From the NCBI RefSeq assembly GCF_008704655.1, contig NZ_CP023688.1, forward strand, positions 1,922,001 to 1,986,000: 64,000 nucleotides of DNA, read 5' to 3'. Shown here in pieces: positions 49,960-58,971 of the stretch. Each line of letters opens with the position of its first letter. The first letter of the stretch is position 1. The position numbers and the translations under genes are program-made. The notes beneath the pieces are model-generated. The model was not told where the DNA came from, did not search any database, and saw nothing but the letters and a program-made list of their open reading frames with translations. The DNA is from Streptomyces rimosus. Its GTDB lineage: Bacteria; Actinomycetota; Actinomycetes; Streptomycetales; Streptomycetaceae.

Positions 49960-51446
49960 GCGTTCTCCTGCGGGGTCGGGGCGGCGGGCTGCGCGCCGGG
50001 GCGGCGCAGGGCGCGGTCCACGAGCGCTCCGGCCGAGCCGGTGTACGCGGCCGGATCGGCCAGTTCCCGCAGCCGGGCGGCGGGGAAGGCGTAGGCGACG
50101 GCGGGGTGCCGGGCGCGCAAGGCGCGGTCCAGCGCCTCGGCCAGGCCGGTGCCGTCCTCTGCGGCCCGACGCGACACATCGGTGAGCAGCCGTTTGGCCG
50201 CATCACGTCCAAGGTGGGCGCCGAGCACGGCCGCGAGGCGTTCGGCGACGATCCCGCCGCCGGTCGCGGCGAGGTTGGCGCGCATCCGCTCCGTACGTAC
50301 CCGCAGTCCGGCGGCCAGTTCGGCGGCGTCCCGGGCCGCGCCGCCCACCAGCCGGAGGGCGTCGCGCAGCGGCTGCCACTCCGCGTGCCAGGCCCCGGCC
50401 GGCCGTTCGTCCTCGGCGGCCAGGGACCCGTACAGCACCCCGGCCAGCGCGGGGACCTGCCGGGCCGTGGCGGCGATCAGCGTGGCCCGTACGGGGTTGG
50501 CCTTGTGCGGCATCGCGGAGGAGCCGCCGCCGCTGCCCTCGGCCAACTCGCCGATCTCCGTACGGGACAGGGCCAGCACATCGGCGGCGACCTTGCCGAG
50601 GGCCCCGGCGGTGTGCGCCAGCGCGCCCGCCAGGTCGGCGACGGGGGTGCGCAGCGTGTGCCAGGGCAGCACGGGCTCGGCGAGGCCGGTCTCGGCCGCG
50701 TACGCGGCGAGCAGCTGCGGCCCGAGGTCGGGCACCGGCCCCCGGCCGTCCGCCTCCGCGAACGCGTGGAACGCCGCGAGGGTGCCCGCCGCGCCGCCCA
50801 ACTGCGCGGGCAGCGCGGCCCGTACGGCGGCGAGCCGGTCCCGGGCGTCCAGCACCAGCCCGCGCCACCCCGCGGCCTTGAGACCGAACGTGGTCGGCAC
50901 CGCGTGCTGGGTGAGCGTGCGGCCCGCCATCGGCGTGTCGCGGTGCTCGACCGCCAGCCGGGCCAGGGCGGCCGCGGTGTCGTCCAGGTCGCCGAGCACG
51001 GCGGCCAGGGCGCGCGAACAGACGAGCATGGTGGCGGTATCGAGGATGTCCTGGCTGGTGGCGCCGCGGTGGACGTAGGCGGCGGCGTCCGGGGCCCGTT
51101 CGGCCACGGCGGAGGTGAGGGCGCCGACCAGCGGGATGACCGGGTTGCCGCCGGAACGGGCCCGTACCGCCAGGTCGCGGGCGTCGTACCGGCCGGTGTC
51201 GCGCGCGGCCGCGGTGACGGCCTCGGCCGCCGCGGACGGCGCCAGGCCGACGGCCGCCTGGGCCCGCGTCAGGGCCGCTTCCGCGTCCAGCAGGGCACGT
51301 ACGTACGCGGCGTCACCGGTGGCGGCCTCCACGGCGGAGTCCACCCGGCCCGGGGCCAGCAGGCCGTCGTCCGAGGCCAACAGGCCGTGGTCCGAGGCCA
51401 ACAGGCCATCGTCCGCGGGCAGCAGACCGTCATCAGCGGAACTCAA
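49956..51446 (-). CDS. pcaB: 3-carboxy-cis,cis-muconate cycloisomerase
   Basis: 496 aa of the fumarase/aspartase superfamily. Signature GSSAMPHKANPVRA and the conserved TSQDILDTA and LTQHAVPTTFG identify PcaB. It cyclises 3-carboxymuconate to the lactone used by PcaL. The N-terminus is odd: residues about 5-32 are four tandem GLLASDD-like heptads before the normal family start at LLAPGRVDSAVEAATGD. There is no ATG or GTG at the right place; TTG 51446 (GAGGAG 10 nt upstream, 14-bp overlap with pcaG) is the best start, and TTG codons within the repeats are alternatives. Confidence 0.88.
   Translation of the reverse strand: MSSADDGLLPADDGLLASDHGLLASDDGLLAPGRVDSAVEAATGDAAYVRALLDAEAALTRAQAAVGLAPSAAAEAVTAAARDTGRYDARDLAVRARSGGNPVIPLVGALTSAVAERAPDAAAYVHRGATSQDILDTATMLVCSRALAAVLGDLDDTAAALARLAVEHRDTPMAGRTLTQHAVPTTFGLKAAGWRGLVLDARDRLAAVRAALPAQLGGAAGTLAAFHAFAEADGRGPVPDLGPQLLAAYAAETGLAEPVLPWHTLRTPVADLAGALAHTAGALGKVAADVLALSRTEIGELAEGSGGGSSAMPHKANPVRATLIAATARQVPALAGVLYGSLAAEDERPAGAWHAEWQPLRDALRLVGGAARDAAELAAGLRVRTERMRANLAATGGGIVAERLAAVLGAHLGRDAAKRLLTDVSRRAAEDGTGLAEALDRALRARHPAVAYAFPAARLRELADPAAYTGSAGALVDRALRRPGAQPAAPTPQENA
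51358..51438. repeat. 21-bp coding minisatellite at the pcaB 5' end
   Basis: About four imperfect copies of a 21-bp unit (AACAGGCCGTGGTCCGAGGC plus one base) are arranged in tandem and in frame. They encode the GLLASDD heptads and sit on the start-codon region, so they could have arisen by slippage and may affect initiation. Confidence 0.75.
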
Positions 51447-52119
51447 GGAAGACCGTCTCCTCGCTCGCCTCGTCGCCGTCCTCCGCAGCACGGCCCTGGA
51501 GGCGGATGTCGAAGCGGTACCGCCGTTCGCCGTCGGCCCGTGCGACCAGGGTGCGTGCCCGGTGCGCGGGAAGCTGTGACAGCAGCGGGTCCGCCGCGTG
51601 GGCCGCCGTGTGCTCCGGGAAGTACACCCGGGTGAACAGATGGTGCAGCAGGCCGCGGGCGAAGACGCACACCGCGATGTACGGCGCCGCGGCCGGCCGG
51701 TCCGCCGGTGCGGTGGCGGGCAGCGTACGCAGCGCATAACGGCCGTCGGCGTCGGTCGGCACCCGGCCGAAGCCGGTGAACTCCACACCGTCGCGCCCGA
51801 TGACCGCGCCGGTCGCCGGGTCGCGGCGCAGCGAGCCGGGCGCGCCGCGCAGACTCCCGTCCGGTCCCGCCTGCCAGAACTCCAGCAGCGCGTCCGGCAC
51901 CGGCTCGCCCGCTCCGTCGAGGACGCGGCCGTGCAGGGTGATGGTGTCGGGGTGGCCGGTGGGGGCCATCTCCCCGCCGCCGGGGAACGGCAGCGCGTAG
52001 CCGTAGAAGGGGCCGATGGTCTGGGAGGGGGTGGGGGCGAGGGTTCCGGGCGTCTCCTGCGCCGGGGCCGGCTGGTGCGGTACGCCCGGGTGCTCGTGCG
52101 ATGTGGAGGGGGTGGACAT
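51433..52119 (-). CDS. pcaG: Protocatechuate 3,4-dioxygenase alpha subunit
   Basis: 228 aa. The conserved TPSQTIGPFYGYALPF opens the domain; HGRVLDGAGEPVPDALLEFWQA is the shared intradiol-dioxygenase segment. As expected for the alpha chain the iron-binding Tyr/His set is absent. The ATG overlaps the pcaH stop by 1 bp (TGATG). The first 25 residues are a His/Pro-rich extension. Confidence 0.92.
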   Translation of the reverse strand: MSTPSTSHEHPGVPHQPAPAQETPGTLAPTPSQTIGPFYGYALPFPGGGEMAPTGHPDTITLHGRVLDGAGEPVPDALLEFWQAGPDGSLRGAPGSLRRDPATGAVIGRDGVEFTGFGRVPTDADGRYALRTLPATAPADRPAAAPYIAVCVFARGLLHHLFTRVYFPEHTAAHAADPLLSQLPAHRARTLVARADGERRYRFDIRLQGRAAEDGDEASEETVFLEFR

Positions 52120-52988
52120 CAGCGTTCCTCCTCGGTCCAGGTGGCGGACGGTCCGTCCAGCACGATGTCCCAGCGGTAGCCGAGGGACCACTCCGCGCGG
52201 GCCAGTTCCGGGTCGTAGGCGCAGACCAGCCGGGCGCGGGCCTGCGGGTCGGTGCACGAGGCCAGGATCGGGTCGTACGGGAACAGCGGGTCGCCGGGGA
52301 AGTACATCTGGGTGACGAGCCGCTGGGTGAAGGCGGTGCCGAAGAGCGAGAAGTGGATGTGCGCCGGGCGCCAGGCGTTGTGGTGGTTGCGCCACGGGTA
52401 GGCGCCGGGCCGCACGGTGGTGAACGCGTACCGCCCCTCGTCGTCCGTCAGACAGCGGCCGACACCGGTGAAGTGGGGGTCGAGCGGCGCCGGATGCTGA
52501 TCGCGCTGATGGGCGTACCGGCCCGCGGCGTTGGCCTGCCAGATCTCCACGAGCTGCCCGCGCACCGGGCGGCCCGCGCGGTCCCGTACCCGGCCGGTGA
52601 CGGTGATCCGCTCGCCGAGCGGTTCACCGGCGTGCTGCCGGGTCAGATCGGCGTCCAGGGCGGTCACGTCGGTGACACCGAAGGCGGGCCCGGACAGTTC
52701 GACGGCCTCCGGGTCGCGCAGCGCGTCGATCGCCGCGAGCGGCTGCCGCGGGTGGCGCAGGCGGGTGCTGCGGTACGGGGCGAAGTCGCGGCCGGGGTGC
52801 GCCGGTACGGGGCCGCCCGCCGCACGGGCGTCGGCGGCGGCGCTGTGCAGCGCGGCGATCTCGCGGTCGATGACGGACTGCGGTTCGGGGGCCGGAGGCG
52901 GCGGAGCCGGGGCCGGAGGCGGCGGAGCCGGGGCCGGAGCGGTGGCGGCCGGGGGTGCCGGGGCGGCGGATGCGCTCCGTGGAGTCAT
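52119..52988 (-). CDS. pcaH: Protocatechuate 3,4-dioxygenase beta subunit
   Basis: 289 aa. The iron site is recognisable: a Tyr in AAGRYAHQRDQ, a second Tyr in GAYPWRNHHNAW and the two His of RPAHIHFSLFG. It cleaves protocatechuate to 3-carboxy-cis,cis-muconate using non-heme Fe(III). The N-terminal 40 residues are an Ala-Pro tract (APAPPPP repeated) not needed for the fold and encoded by repeated GC-rich DNA at about 52895-52945. First of the two dioxygenase genes in transcription order. Confidence 0.92.
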   Translation of the reverse strand: MTPRSASAAPAPPAATAPAPAPPPPAPAPPPPAPEPQSVIDREIAALHSAAADARAAGGPVPAHPGRDFAPYRSTRLRHPRQPLAAIDALRDPEAVELSGPAFGVTDVTALDADLTRQHAGEPLGERITVTGRVRDRAGRPVRGQLVEIWQANAAGRYAHQRDQHPAPLDPHFTGVGRCLTDDEGRYAFTTVRPGAYPWRNHHNAWRPAHIHFSLFGTAFTQRLVTQMYFPGDPLFPYDPILASCTDPQARARLVCAYDPELARAEWSLGYRWDIVLDGPSATWTEEER

Positions 52989-53073
52989 CGGGCTTCTCCA
53001 GACGTAGGGCCGGTGGGGTTGTCCCGCCCGGTGCGTACGGGGCGGGGGTGCGGGCTCCGGATGGGCGGGCCGG

Positions 53074-54270
53074 TCAGTGTTCGAGGGTGAGGGCGAGGCC
53101 CTGGCCGACGCCGATGCACAGGGCGGCCAGGCCGGTACCGCGGCCGCGGGCGGCCAGCTGATGGGCCACCGCCCCGGCCAGCCGCGCCCCGGACGCCCCC
53201 AGCGGATGCCCCAGCGCAATCGCCCCGCCGCGCGGATTGACCACCTCCGAATCCAGACCGGGCCACTGCGCCAGACAGCCCAGCGCCTGCGCCGCGAACG
53301 CCTCGTTCAGCTCCACCACCGCCAGATCCCCCAAACCCCGCCCGGCCTTGTGCAGGGCGCGGCGCACCGCCTCGACCGGGCCCAGGCCGAACAGCTGCGG
53401 CTCGATGCCGGTCACCGCGCTCGCACCGATGCGGGCCAGCGGGTCACGGCCGGTGGCCCGCAGCCCCCGCTCATCGGCCAGCAGCAGGGCGGCGGCGCCG
53501 TCGCTCAGCGGAGAGGCATTGCCCGCGGTGACCGTCCCGCCCTCCGGGCGAAAGGCCGGCCGCAGCCTGCCCAGCGCCTCCGCCGTGGTGGTGGCCCGGA
53601 TCGACTCATCACGGGCCAGATCCACCCCCGGCACCGGCACCACCTCAGCGGCATAGGCCCCCTCGTCCCAGGCGCGCGCCGCCTTGCGGTGACTGGCCAG
53701 CGCAAACGCATCCTGCGCCGCCCGGTCGATGCCGTACTTGTCGGCGATCAGCTCCGCGCCCTCGCCCAGCGCCACCGTCCACTCCGGCGCCATACCAGGG
53801 TTGGTCATGCGCCAGCCCAGCGTGGAGGAGAACAGCTCCTGGTGCCCGGCCGGGAAGGCCCGCTCGGGCTTGGGCAGCACGTAGGGGGCGCGGCTCATCG
53901 ACTCCACCCCGCCGGCCAGCACCACCTGCGCATCGCCCAGGGCAATACTGCGGGCAGCCTGGATCACCGCCTCCAGGCCGGAGCCGCACAGCCGGTTGAC
54001 CGTCACCCCCGGCACCGTCACCGGCAGCCCGGCCAGCAGCACCGCCATCCGCGCCACATTGCGGTTGTCCTCCCCCGCCCCGTTCGCATCCCCGAACACC
54101 ACATCATCGATCCGCGCCGGATCCAGCCGCGGCGTGCGCTCCACCAGCGCCCGCACCACATGCGCCGCCAGATCATCGGGCCGCACACCACTGAGCGCAC
54201 CGCCATACCGGCCGACCGGCGTCCGCACCGCATCCACCACATACACATCACGGACATCCATGGAGCTCAT
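53074..54270 (-). CDS. pcaF: Beta-ketoadipyl-CoA thiolase
   Basis: 398 aa. Thiolase active-site Cys in VNRLCGSGLEAV (about residues 87-98), His in NPRGGAIALGHPLGASGAR and C-terminal Cys in GLAALCIGVGQG. It splits 3-oxoadipyl-CoA into succinyl-CoA and acetyl-CoA, the last step of the pathway. AAGGAGGGCAGC precedes ATG 54270. It follows pcaJ almost directly, so it belongs to the same transcript. Confidence 0.92.
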   Translation of the reverse strand: MSSMDVRDVYVVDAVRTPVGRYGGALSGVRPDDLAAHVVRALVERTPRLDPARIDDVVFGDANGAGEDNRNVARMAVLLAGLPVTVPGVTVNRLCGSGLEAVIQAARSIALGDAQVVLAGGVESMSRAPYVLPKPERAFPAGHQELFSSTLGWRMTNPGMAPEWTVALGEGAELIADKYGIDRAAQDAFALASHRKAARAWDEGAYAAEVVPVPGVDLARDESIRATTTAEALGRLRPAFRPEGGTVTAGNASPLSDGAAALLLADERGLRATGRDPLARIGASAVTGIEPQLFGLGPVEAVRRALHKAGRGLGDLAVVELNEAFAAQALGCLAQWPGLDSEVVNPRGGAIALGHPLGASGARLAGAVAHQLAARGRGTGLAALCIGVGQGLALTLEH

Positions 54271-55109
54271 GCTGCCCTCCTTCCGGCTCCCTTGAGCGCG
54301 CGCAGAGCGGACAGTTCGGCCTCGGTGGGCGCTTCGGTGACCGTCAGGCCCTCTGCCACGCGCAGGTCCCATCCGGTCGCCTCCCGGGCCTGTTCCACCG
54401 TGGCGCCGGGGTGCAGCGTGGTCAGCTCCAGTTCGGCGGTGTCCGGGTGCGGGCGCAGGATGCCGAGGTCGGTGATGACGGCGGTGGGTCCGGCGCCGCG
54501 CATGCCGAGGGCGGCGCGGTCGCCCGGCCCGGTGCCGTGGCCGAGGGTGGTGACGAAGTCGAGCGCGGGCACGAGGTTGCGGCGGGTGTGCCGCAGCACG
54601 ATGAGGACCTCGCCGCAGTTGGCGGCGATCTCGGGGGCGCCCCCCGCGCCGGGCAGGCGGCCCTCGGGCCGGTCCGGGCCGCGGTCCACGACGGTGGTGT
54701 TGATGTTGGCGAACCGGTCGAGCTGGGCGGCGCCGAGGAAGCCCACGTCGATCCGGCCGCCCTGGAGCCAGTAGTTGAACATCTCGGGCACGGACACCAC
54801 CGCGTCGGCGGTGTCGGCCAGTTCGCCGTCGCCGATGGACAGGGGCAGCCGGGTCGGACGGGAGCCGATGGTGCCGGATTCGTAGACCAGGACCAGGTCG
54901 GGGTTGACGGTGCGGCGCGCGAGGTTGGCGGCCGTACTGGGGAGTCCGATGCCGACGAAGCAGCTGTGCGCGCCGGTCAGCGCCCGGGCCGCGTTGATCT
55001 CCATCAGCTCGTCGCGCCCCCAGCGCGCGTCGTCGCCTGTACCGGCGTCCGCGCCGTCGCCCGTATCACTGGCCGTACCCCTGCCCGTATCACCGACCGT
55101 GCCGCTCAT
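54267..55109 (-). CDS. pcaJ: 3-oxoadipate CoA-transferase subunit B
   Basis: 280 aa. The B-subunit glutamate nucleophile lies in LVYESGTIGSRP; GIGLPSTAANLARR and GGRIDVGFLGAAQ are family hallmarks. With PcaI it transfers CoA from succinyl-CoA to 3-oxoadipate. The N-terminal 30 residues are a Gly/Asp/Thr-rich extension. The start overlaps the pcaI stop by 4 bp and the stop overlaps pcaF by 4 bp. Related CoA-transferases act on other ketoacids, but the neighbours settle the role. Confidence 0.88.
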   Translation of the reverse strand: MSGTVGDTGRGTASDTGDGADAGTGDDARWGRDELMEINAARALTGAHSCFVGIGLPSTAANLARRTVNPDLVLVYESGTIGSRPTRLPLSIGDGELADTADAVVSVPEMFNYWLQGGRIDVGFLGAAQLDRFANINTTVVDRGPDRPEGRLPGAGGAPEIAANCGEVLIVLRHTRRNLVPALDFVTTLGHGTGPGDRAALGMRGAGPTAVITDLGILRPHPDTAELELTTLHPGATVEQAREATGWDLRVAEGLTVTEAPTEAELSALRALKGAGRRAA

Positions 55110-55921
55110 CGAGTCGCCTTCCGTACGTTGTCGTCCAGCCAGCGCGCGAACGTGTCCCGGTCGCGGGAGACGGCGTCCCACTCCTGGTAGAAGTCGTTGT
55201 CCCGGACCGAATACCCGGCCGCGTACGAGGGGTGGGCGCCGCCGGGCACCTCCGCGACGGCGTCGATCACCCAGCCCGGCAGCACCACCGAGCCGGGCCG
55301 GGGCTCCAGCGCCCCGTCGACGATCTCCTCGACGGTGACCAGCACCCGCCGGGCGGCCAGCACCGCTTCCTTCTGCACCCCGGTCAGGCCCCACAGCTGT
55401 ACGTTGCCGCCGCGGTCGGCCTGCTGGGCGTGGATGACCGTGACGTCCGGGTTGAGGGCGGCGACGGCGGCCAGCTCCTCGCCGGTGAAGGGGCAGGTGA
55501 CGGTGGCGACGGTGTCCGTACGGCCGGGGATGCCGCTGCCGCGGTAGCCGCGCAGCACCGCGAACGGCAGCCGCGAGGCGCCGGCGACATAGCGGTTGGC
55601 CATTCCGGCGTGGCTGTGTTCGTCCAGCTCCAGCGGGCGGGGCCAGCCGTTCTCGACCGCGTCGCGGAAGCGGTGCAGGGAGCCGACGCCGGGGTTGCCG
55701 CCCCAGGAGAAGACCAGTTTGCGGGCCGCGCCCGCGCCGATGAGCTGGTCGTAGACCACGTCCGGCGTCATACGGACCAGCGTCAGGCCGGTGATGCCCT
55801 GCCGGATGATCTCGTGCGCCGCGGCGAACGGGATCAGGTGGGTGAAGCCCTCCAGCGCGACGGTGTCCCCGTCGTGGATCAGGTCCCCGACGGCGTCGTG
55901 CAGGGAACGGATGTCGGCCAT
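55106..55921 (-). CDS. pcaI: 3-oxoadipate CoA-transferase subunit A
   Basis: 271 aa. MADIRSLHDAVGDLIHDGDTVALEGF followed by the glycine-rich segment and AGAARKLVFSWGGNPGVG fit CoA-transferase family I subunit A. It is the first gene of the pcaIJFHGBL-pobA operon, 186 bp from the divergent IclR regulator and just downstream of its likely operator. Confidence 0.9.
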   Translation of the reverse strand: MADIRSLHDAVGDLIHDGDTVALEGFTHLIPFAAAHEIIRQGITGLTLVRMTPDVVYDQLIGAGAARKLVFSWGGNPGVGSLHRFRDAVENGWPRPLELDEHSHAGMANRYVAGASRLPFAVLRGYRGSGIPGRTDTVATVTCPFTGEELAAVAALNPDVTVIHAQQADRGGNVQLWGLTGVQKEAVLAARRVLVTVEEIVDGALEPRPGSVVLPGWVIDAVAEVPGGAHPSYAAGYSVRDNDFYQEWDAVSRDRDTFARWLDDNVRKATR

Positions 55922-55996
55922 GTCCTCACCCTCGCGTCGATCCGCGGTGCCGGCGCCCGCAGCCGTACGGGCCCCTGCGCCCCTCTCGTTCGCCAG

Positions 55997-56012
55997 GTGA
56001 ACTGAAGTTCAC
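55997..56012. promoter_or_regulatory. Operator of the pca operon (GTGAAC-N4-GTTCAC)
   Basis: GTGAACTGAAGTTCAC has 7-bp perfect arms around GA. It lies between pcaI and the divergent IclR-type gene, 76 bp before the pcaI start. A second 16-mer with the same GTGAAC-N4-GTTCAC frame occurs at 60937-60952, which supports a shared regulator. Confidence 0.7.
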
Positions 56013-56107
56013 TTTTTCGGCGTGCCCTGAGTCTGTCCCCCTCTCCCAGCCCTGTCAACGGGTCACCGGGTACGGTTCCGACGAGATTTCCGCACCGTGG
56101 AGAGCCC

Positions 56108-57853
56108 ATGACGCACCCCGCCACCGACGCTCCGCCGCCGCCCCAGGAGGCGGTGGGCCCGCTGATGCGCAGCCTGTCCGTGCTGCGCGCGCTTTCCACG
56201 GGCGGCAGGCGGCAGGCCGTCGGCGACCTCGTCCGCGCGACCGGCCTGGCGCGCTCCACCGTCGACCGCGTCCTGAGCACCCTGGCCCGCCTCGGGTACG
56301 TACGCGTCGAGGGCCGGGACGCGGTGCTCGCGCCCGGCCTGCTGGAACTGGGCAACGCCTACCTGGCCGCCTCCGAACTGCCCGACCGGCTCGGCCCGGC
56401 CGCCGAACGGCTCGCCGACGCGCTGGACGAGTCGGTCTCGCTCGCCGTACCGGACGGTGACGGGGTGCGCTTCGTCCACCAGGCGACACGGCGGCGCGCG
56501 ATGTCGCTCGCGTTCCGCATCGGCGACCTGCTGCCCGCCGAACGGGGCGCCCCCGGGGCCCTGTTCGCCGCCGACTGGGACGAGGACGCCTGGCGGCGCT
56601 GGCGCGAGCGGCGCGCGGCGGACCCCACGGACGCGGGCTTCCCTGCCGTACCGCCGCGCCGGGACGGGAACAGCGGTACGGGCGGTCCGGAGAACTTCGG
56701 CGCGGACCTCGCGTACCGGGACGGCAACGGCGGTACGCGTTCGACGGACCCCGGCGAGGACTTCGCGTCCCGGGTCGAGGCGGCCCGTACCGCGGGCTGG
56801 TCCCTGGACGACCAGCTGATCGAACCGGGCCTGGTCGCCATCGCCGTGCCCGTACGCGACCCCCACGGCCGCCCGGTGTGCGCGGTGAGCGTCGTCAGCC
56901 ACACCAGCCGGCTGGCCGCCGCCGACCTGCCCACCGCCGTACTCCCCCGCCTGCGCGAGACCGTCGCCGAGATGGAACGCACCCTGGCCGACCCCGCCCC
57001 GCCCCGCCCCGACTCCGAGCCTCCCGCCACCCGGCACGCCTCCTGGATGCGGGCCTCCAAACAGGAGCTGGGCCCGGAGTTCGTCGAGTCACTGGCCCGC
57101 GGCCTGCTCACGCTCACCGCGTTCGGCACCGGCCGCGCCGCACTCCCGCTGACCGCCGTCGCCGAGGCCACCGGCCTCGCCCGGGCCACCGCCCGGCGCG
57201 CCCTGATCACCCTGGAACACCTCGGCTACCTCGCCTCGGACGGCCGCCTCTTCCGCCCCACCCCGAAGGTGCTCGACCTGGGCTTCGCCGCGCTGTCGGG
57301 CCTGACGCTGCCGGAGATCGCCCAGCCCCATCTGGTGACGCTGGTGGAGCAGGTGCACGACTCCGCGTCGATGGCGGTGCTGTCCGGTACGGACATCCAG
57401 TACGTGGCGCGGGTCCCCACCGTACGGATCATGAGCGTCAACATCACCGTGGGCACCCGCTTCCCGGCCTACCCGACCTCCATGGGCCGGGTCCTGCTCG
57501 CGGACCTCCCCCCGGCAGAACGCACCGCCCATCTCTCCCGCACCACCCTCACCCCGCTCACCCAGCACACGGTCACCTCCCCCGAACGCCTCACGGCCCT
57601 CCTGGAACAGGTCGGCGAGGACGGCTACGCCCTGGTGGACGAGGAGCTGGAGGAGGGCCTGCGCTCGATCGCCGTGCCCGTCCGCGACCGCGACGCCCAC
57701 GTCGTCGCCGCCGTCAACATCTCCACCCACGCGGGCCGCCGCTCCCCCGCCGAGGACCGCGACGCCTTCCTGCCCCCGCTGCGGGCGGCCGCGGCGCGCA
57801 TCGAGGCGGATCTGCGTACGGCGGGGCGGTTTCTGCGGGTGCCCCCCGCTTAG
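56108..57853 (+). CDS. Double IclR-family regulator of the pca operon
   Basis: 581 aa, twice the normal IclR length. Two complete copies are joined: winged helix 1 (LMRSLSVLRALSTG, GLARSTVDRVLSTLARLGYV) with effector domain 1 to about residue 295, then winged helix 2 (SLARGLLTLTAFG, GLARATARRALITLEHLGYL) with effector domain 2 ending near 575. The second effector domain is closer to PcaR/PcaU-type (PTVRIMSVNITVGTRFPAYPTSMGRVLLA). Domain 1 contains a Gly/Asn/Arg-rich insertion near 185-215. It probably senses protocatechuate or oxoadipate and binds the GTGAAC palindrome beside it. Confidence 0.88.
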   Translation: MTHPATDAPPPPQEAVGPLMRSLSVLRALSTGGRRQAVGDLVRATGLARSTVDRVLSTLARLGYVRVEGRDAVLAPGLLELGNAYLAASELPDRLGPAAERLADALDESVSLAVPDGDGVRFVHQATRRRAMSLAFRIGDLLPAERGAPGALFAADWDEDAWRRWRERRAADPTDAGFPAVPPRRDGNSGTGGPENFGADLAYRDGNGGTRSTDPGEDFASRVEAARTAGWSLDDQLIEPGLVAIAVPVRDPHGRPVCAVSVVSHTSRLAAADLPTAVLPRLRETVAEMERTLADPAPPRPDSEPPATRHASWMRASKQELGPEFVESLARGLLTLTAFGTGRAALPLTAVAEATGLARATARRALITLEHLGYLASDGRLFRPTPKVLDLGFAALSGLTLPEIAQPHLVTLVEQVHDSASMAVLSGTDIQYVARVPTVRIMSVNITVGTRFPAYPTSMGRVLLADLPPAERTAHLSRTTLTPLTQHTVTSPERLTALLEQVGEDGYALVDEELEEGLRSIAVPVRDRDAHVVAAVNISTHAGRRSPAEDRDAFLPPLRAAAARIEADLRTAGRFLRVPPA

Positions 57854-57876
57854 GGCATGAGGCCCAGAGCATGAGG

Positions 57877-57915
57877 AAGCCCCGCCGCTCCGGTGGTGCA
57901 GGGGTGGCGGGGCTT
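57877..57915. terminator. Bidirectional terminator
   Basis: AAGCCCCGCC (57877-57886) and GGCGGGGCTT (57906-57915) are perfect 10-bp complements with A and T runs at the stem base, between the convergent IclR and DUF397 genes. This is the clearest intrinsic terminator in the window. Confidence 0.85.
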
Positions 57916-57937
57916 GTGGGCCGTTCAGGCGGTTGAA

Positions 57938-58138
57938 TCAGACGGCTGCCTGCCGGGCGAACTCAACCAGTCCGGCGAAGGAGGTGGGGTGCAGCGTCAG
58001 GACCGGGCCGTTCGGGTCCTTGCTGTCACGAACGGGGACCAGGCCGCGAGAGGCGACGAGGTTGGTGGCGACCTCTATGCACTGGCCGCCGTTGCCGCTG
58101 TACGAAGACTTGAACCATCGGGGGGATTCGGTCGTCAC
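57938..58138 (-). CDS. DUF397 protein
   Basis: 66 aa. WFKSSYSGNGGQCIEVA and VPVRDSKDPNGPVLTL are diagnostic of DUF397, the small partners (BldB/WhiJ-associated) of streptomycete XRE regulators. The ATG overlaps the upstream XRE gene stop by 4 bp. These pairs are thought to act in developmental switching, with the small protein antagonising its XRE mate. Confidence 0.92.
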   Translation of the reverse strand: MTTESPRWFKSSYSGNGGQCIEVATNLVASRGLVPVRDSKDPNGPVLTLHPTSFAGLVEFARQAAV

Positions 58139-58971
58139 TGGAAGCCCTTTCGAAGCTCTTCGATCATGGCCGTGGACGCCGCCTGGGAGAGCGCTTCGGC
58201 CTGCAACTGATGGTATGCCTTCAGTATGAGCGTGACTGACGCGCTATCGCGTTCCAGATGCCCCCGCTGCGCTGACTCGGCATAGGACATGATCGAGCGG
58301 TCGGCCATGGTCAACACGGTTACGGGCAGGCTGAACGGCCGTCGCGCACCCATGCTGAAGGGGGCGACCTGGAGGACCGTGTTCGGCATCTCCGCGAACT
58401 TCAGCAGACGGGCCAACTGGTCATCCATGACCGCGGCGTCCCCCATCGGCCGACGAACGCAGCTCTCGTCGAGGACCGCATGGAGCAGAGGGGATGGGTT
58501 GCGGACCAACGCGGCTTGCCTGCGAGGCACAAGTGCCACCCGTTCCTGGGCCTGTTCAGCCGTAGTCATCTCGCGCCGTACGGCATCCGCCTCCAGCGTT
58601 GCTGCGTACTCCACCGTCTGAAGCAAACCCGGGATGACACCCACCTCGTAGAGCCGTACCTCAATCGCCCTCCCCTCGTGCGCGACGTACTCCGGGAACC
58701 CTTCCAACAGGCTCCCGTGCCTCACCTCGCGGAACTCGCTTTCGAACGTGTCCGCCTTGCCTTCGAGTCCGAAGGCCCTGTCCGCACTGCGCGAAAAACG
58801 CAGGGTCGAAGGTTTGCGACCAGTTTCCACCGCCGAAATATGCACGCTGGAGTACCCCATGCGCTCGGCCAGGCTGTCCTGTGTCCAGCCCCGTCCCTCT
58901 CGCATACCGCGAAGTCGCGCCCCAAAGGCGGCTTGAGGGCTACTGTCCGGCTGCAGCTCCTTGCGATTCAA
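58135..58971 (-). CDS. WhiJ-like XRE regulator with DUF5753
   Basis: 278 aa. An XRE HTH (FGARLRGMREGRGWTQDSLAERMGYSSVHISAVETG) occupies residues 14-70 in two parts, and the rest is the DUF5753 ligand-like domain (PGLLQTVEYAATLEADAV, VLDESCVRRPMGDAAVM, TVLQVAPFSMGARRPF). It is paired with the DUF397 gene by a 4-bp overlap. Streptomycetes carry tens of such pairs with mostly unknown signals. Confidence 0.92.
   Translation of the reverse strand: MNRKELQPDSSPQAAFGARLRGMREGRGWTQDSLAERMGYSSVHISAVETGRKPSTLRFSRSADRAFGLEGKADTFESEFREVRHGSLLEGFPEYVAHEGRAIEVRLYEVGVIPGLLQTVEYAATLEADAVRREMTTAEQAQERVALVPRRQAALVRNPSPLLHAVLDESCVRRPMGDAAVMDDQLARLLKFAEMPNTVLQVAPFSMGARRPFSLPVTVLTMADRSIMSYAESAQRGHLERDSASVTLILKAYHQLQAEALSQAASTAMIEELRKGFQ

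Noticed and set aside
49685..51438. Tandem repeats as a possible CRISPR array
   Set aside because: The units are contiguous without unique spacers, multiples of 3 bp, and lie in frame inside pcaL and pcaB.
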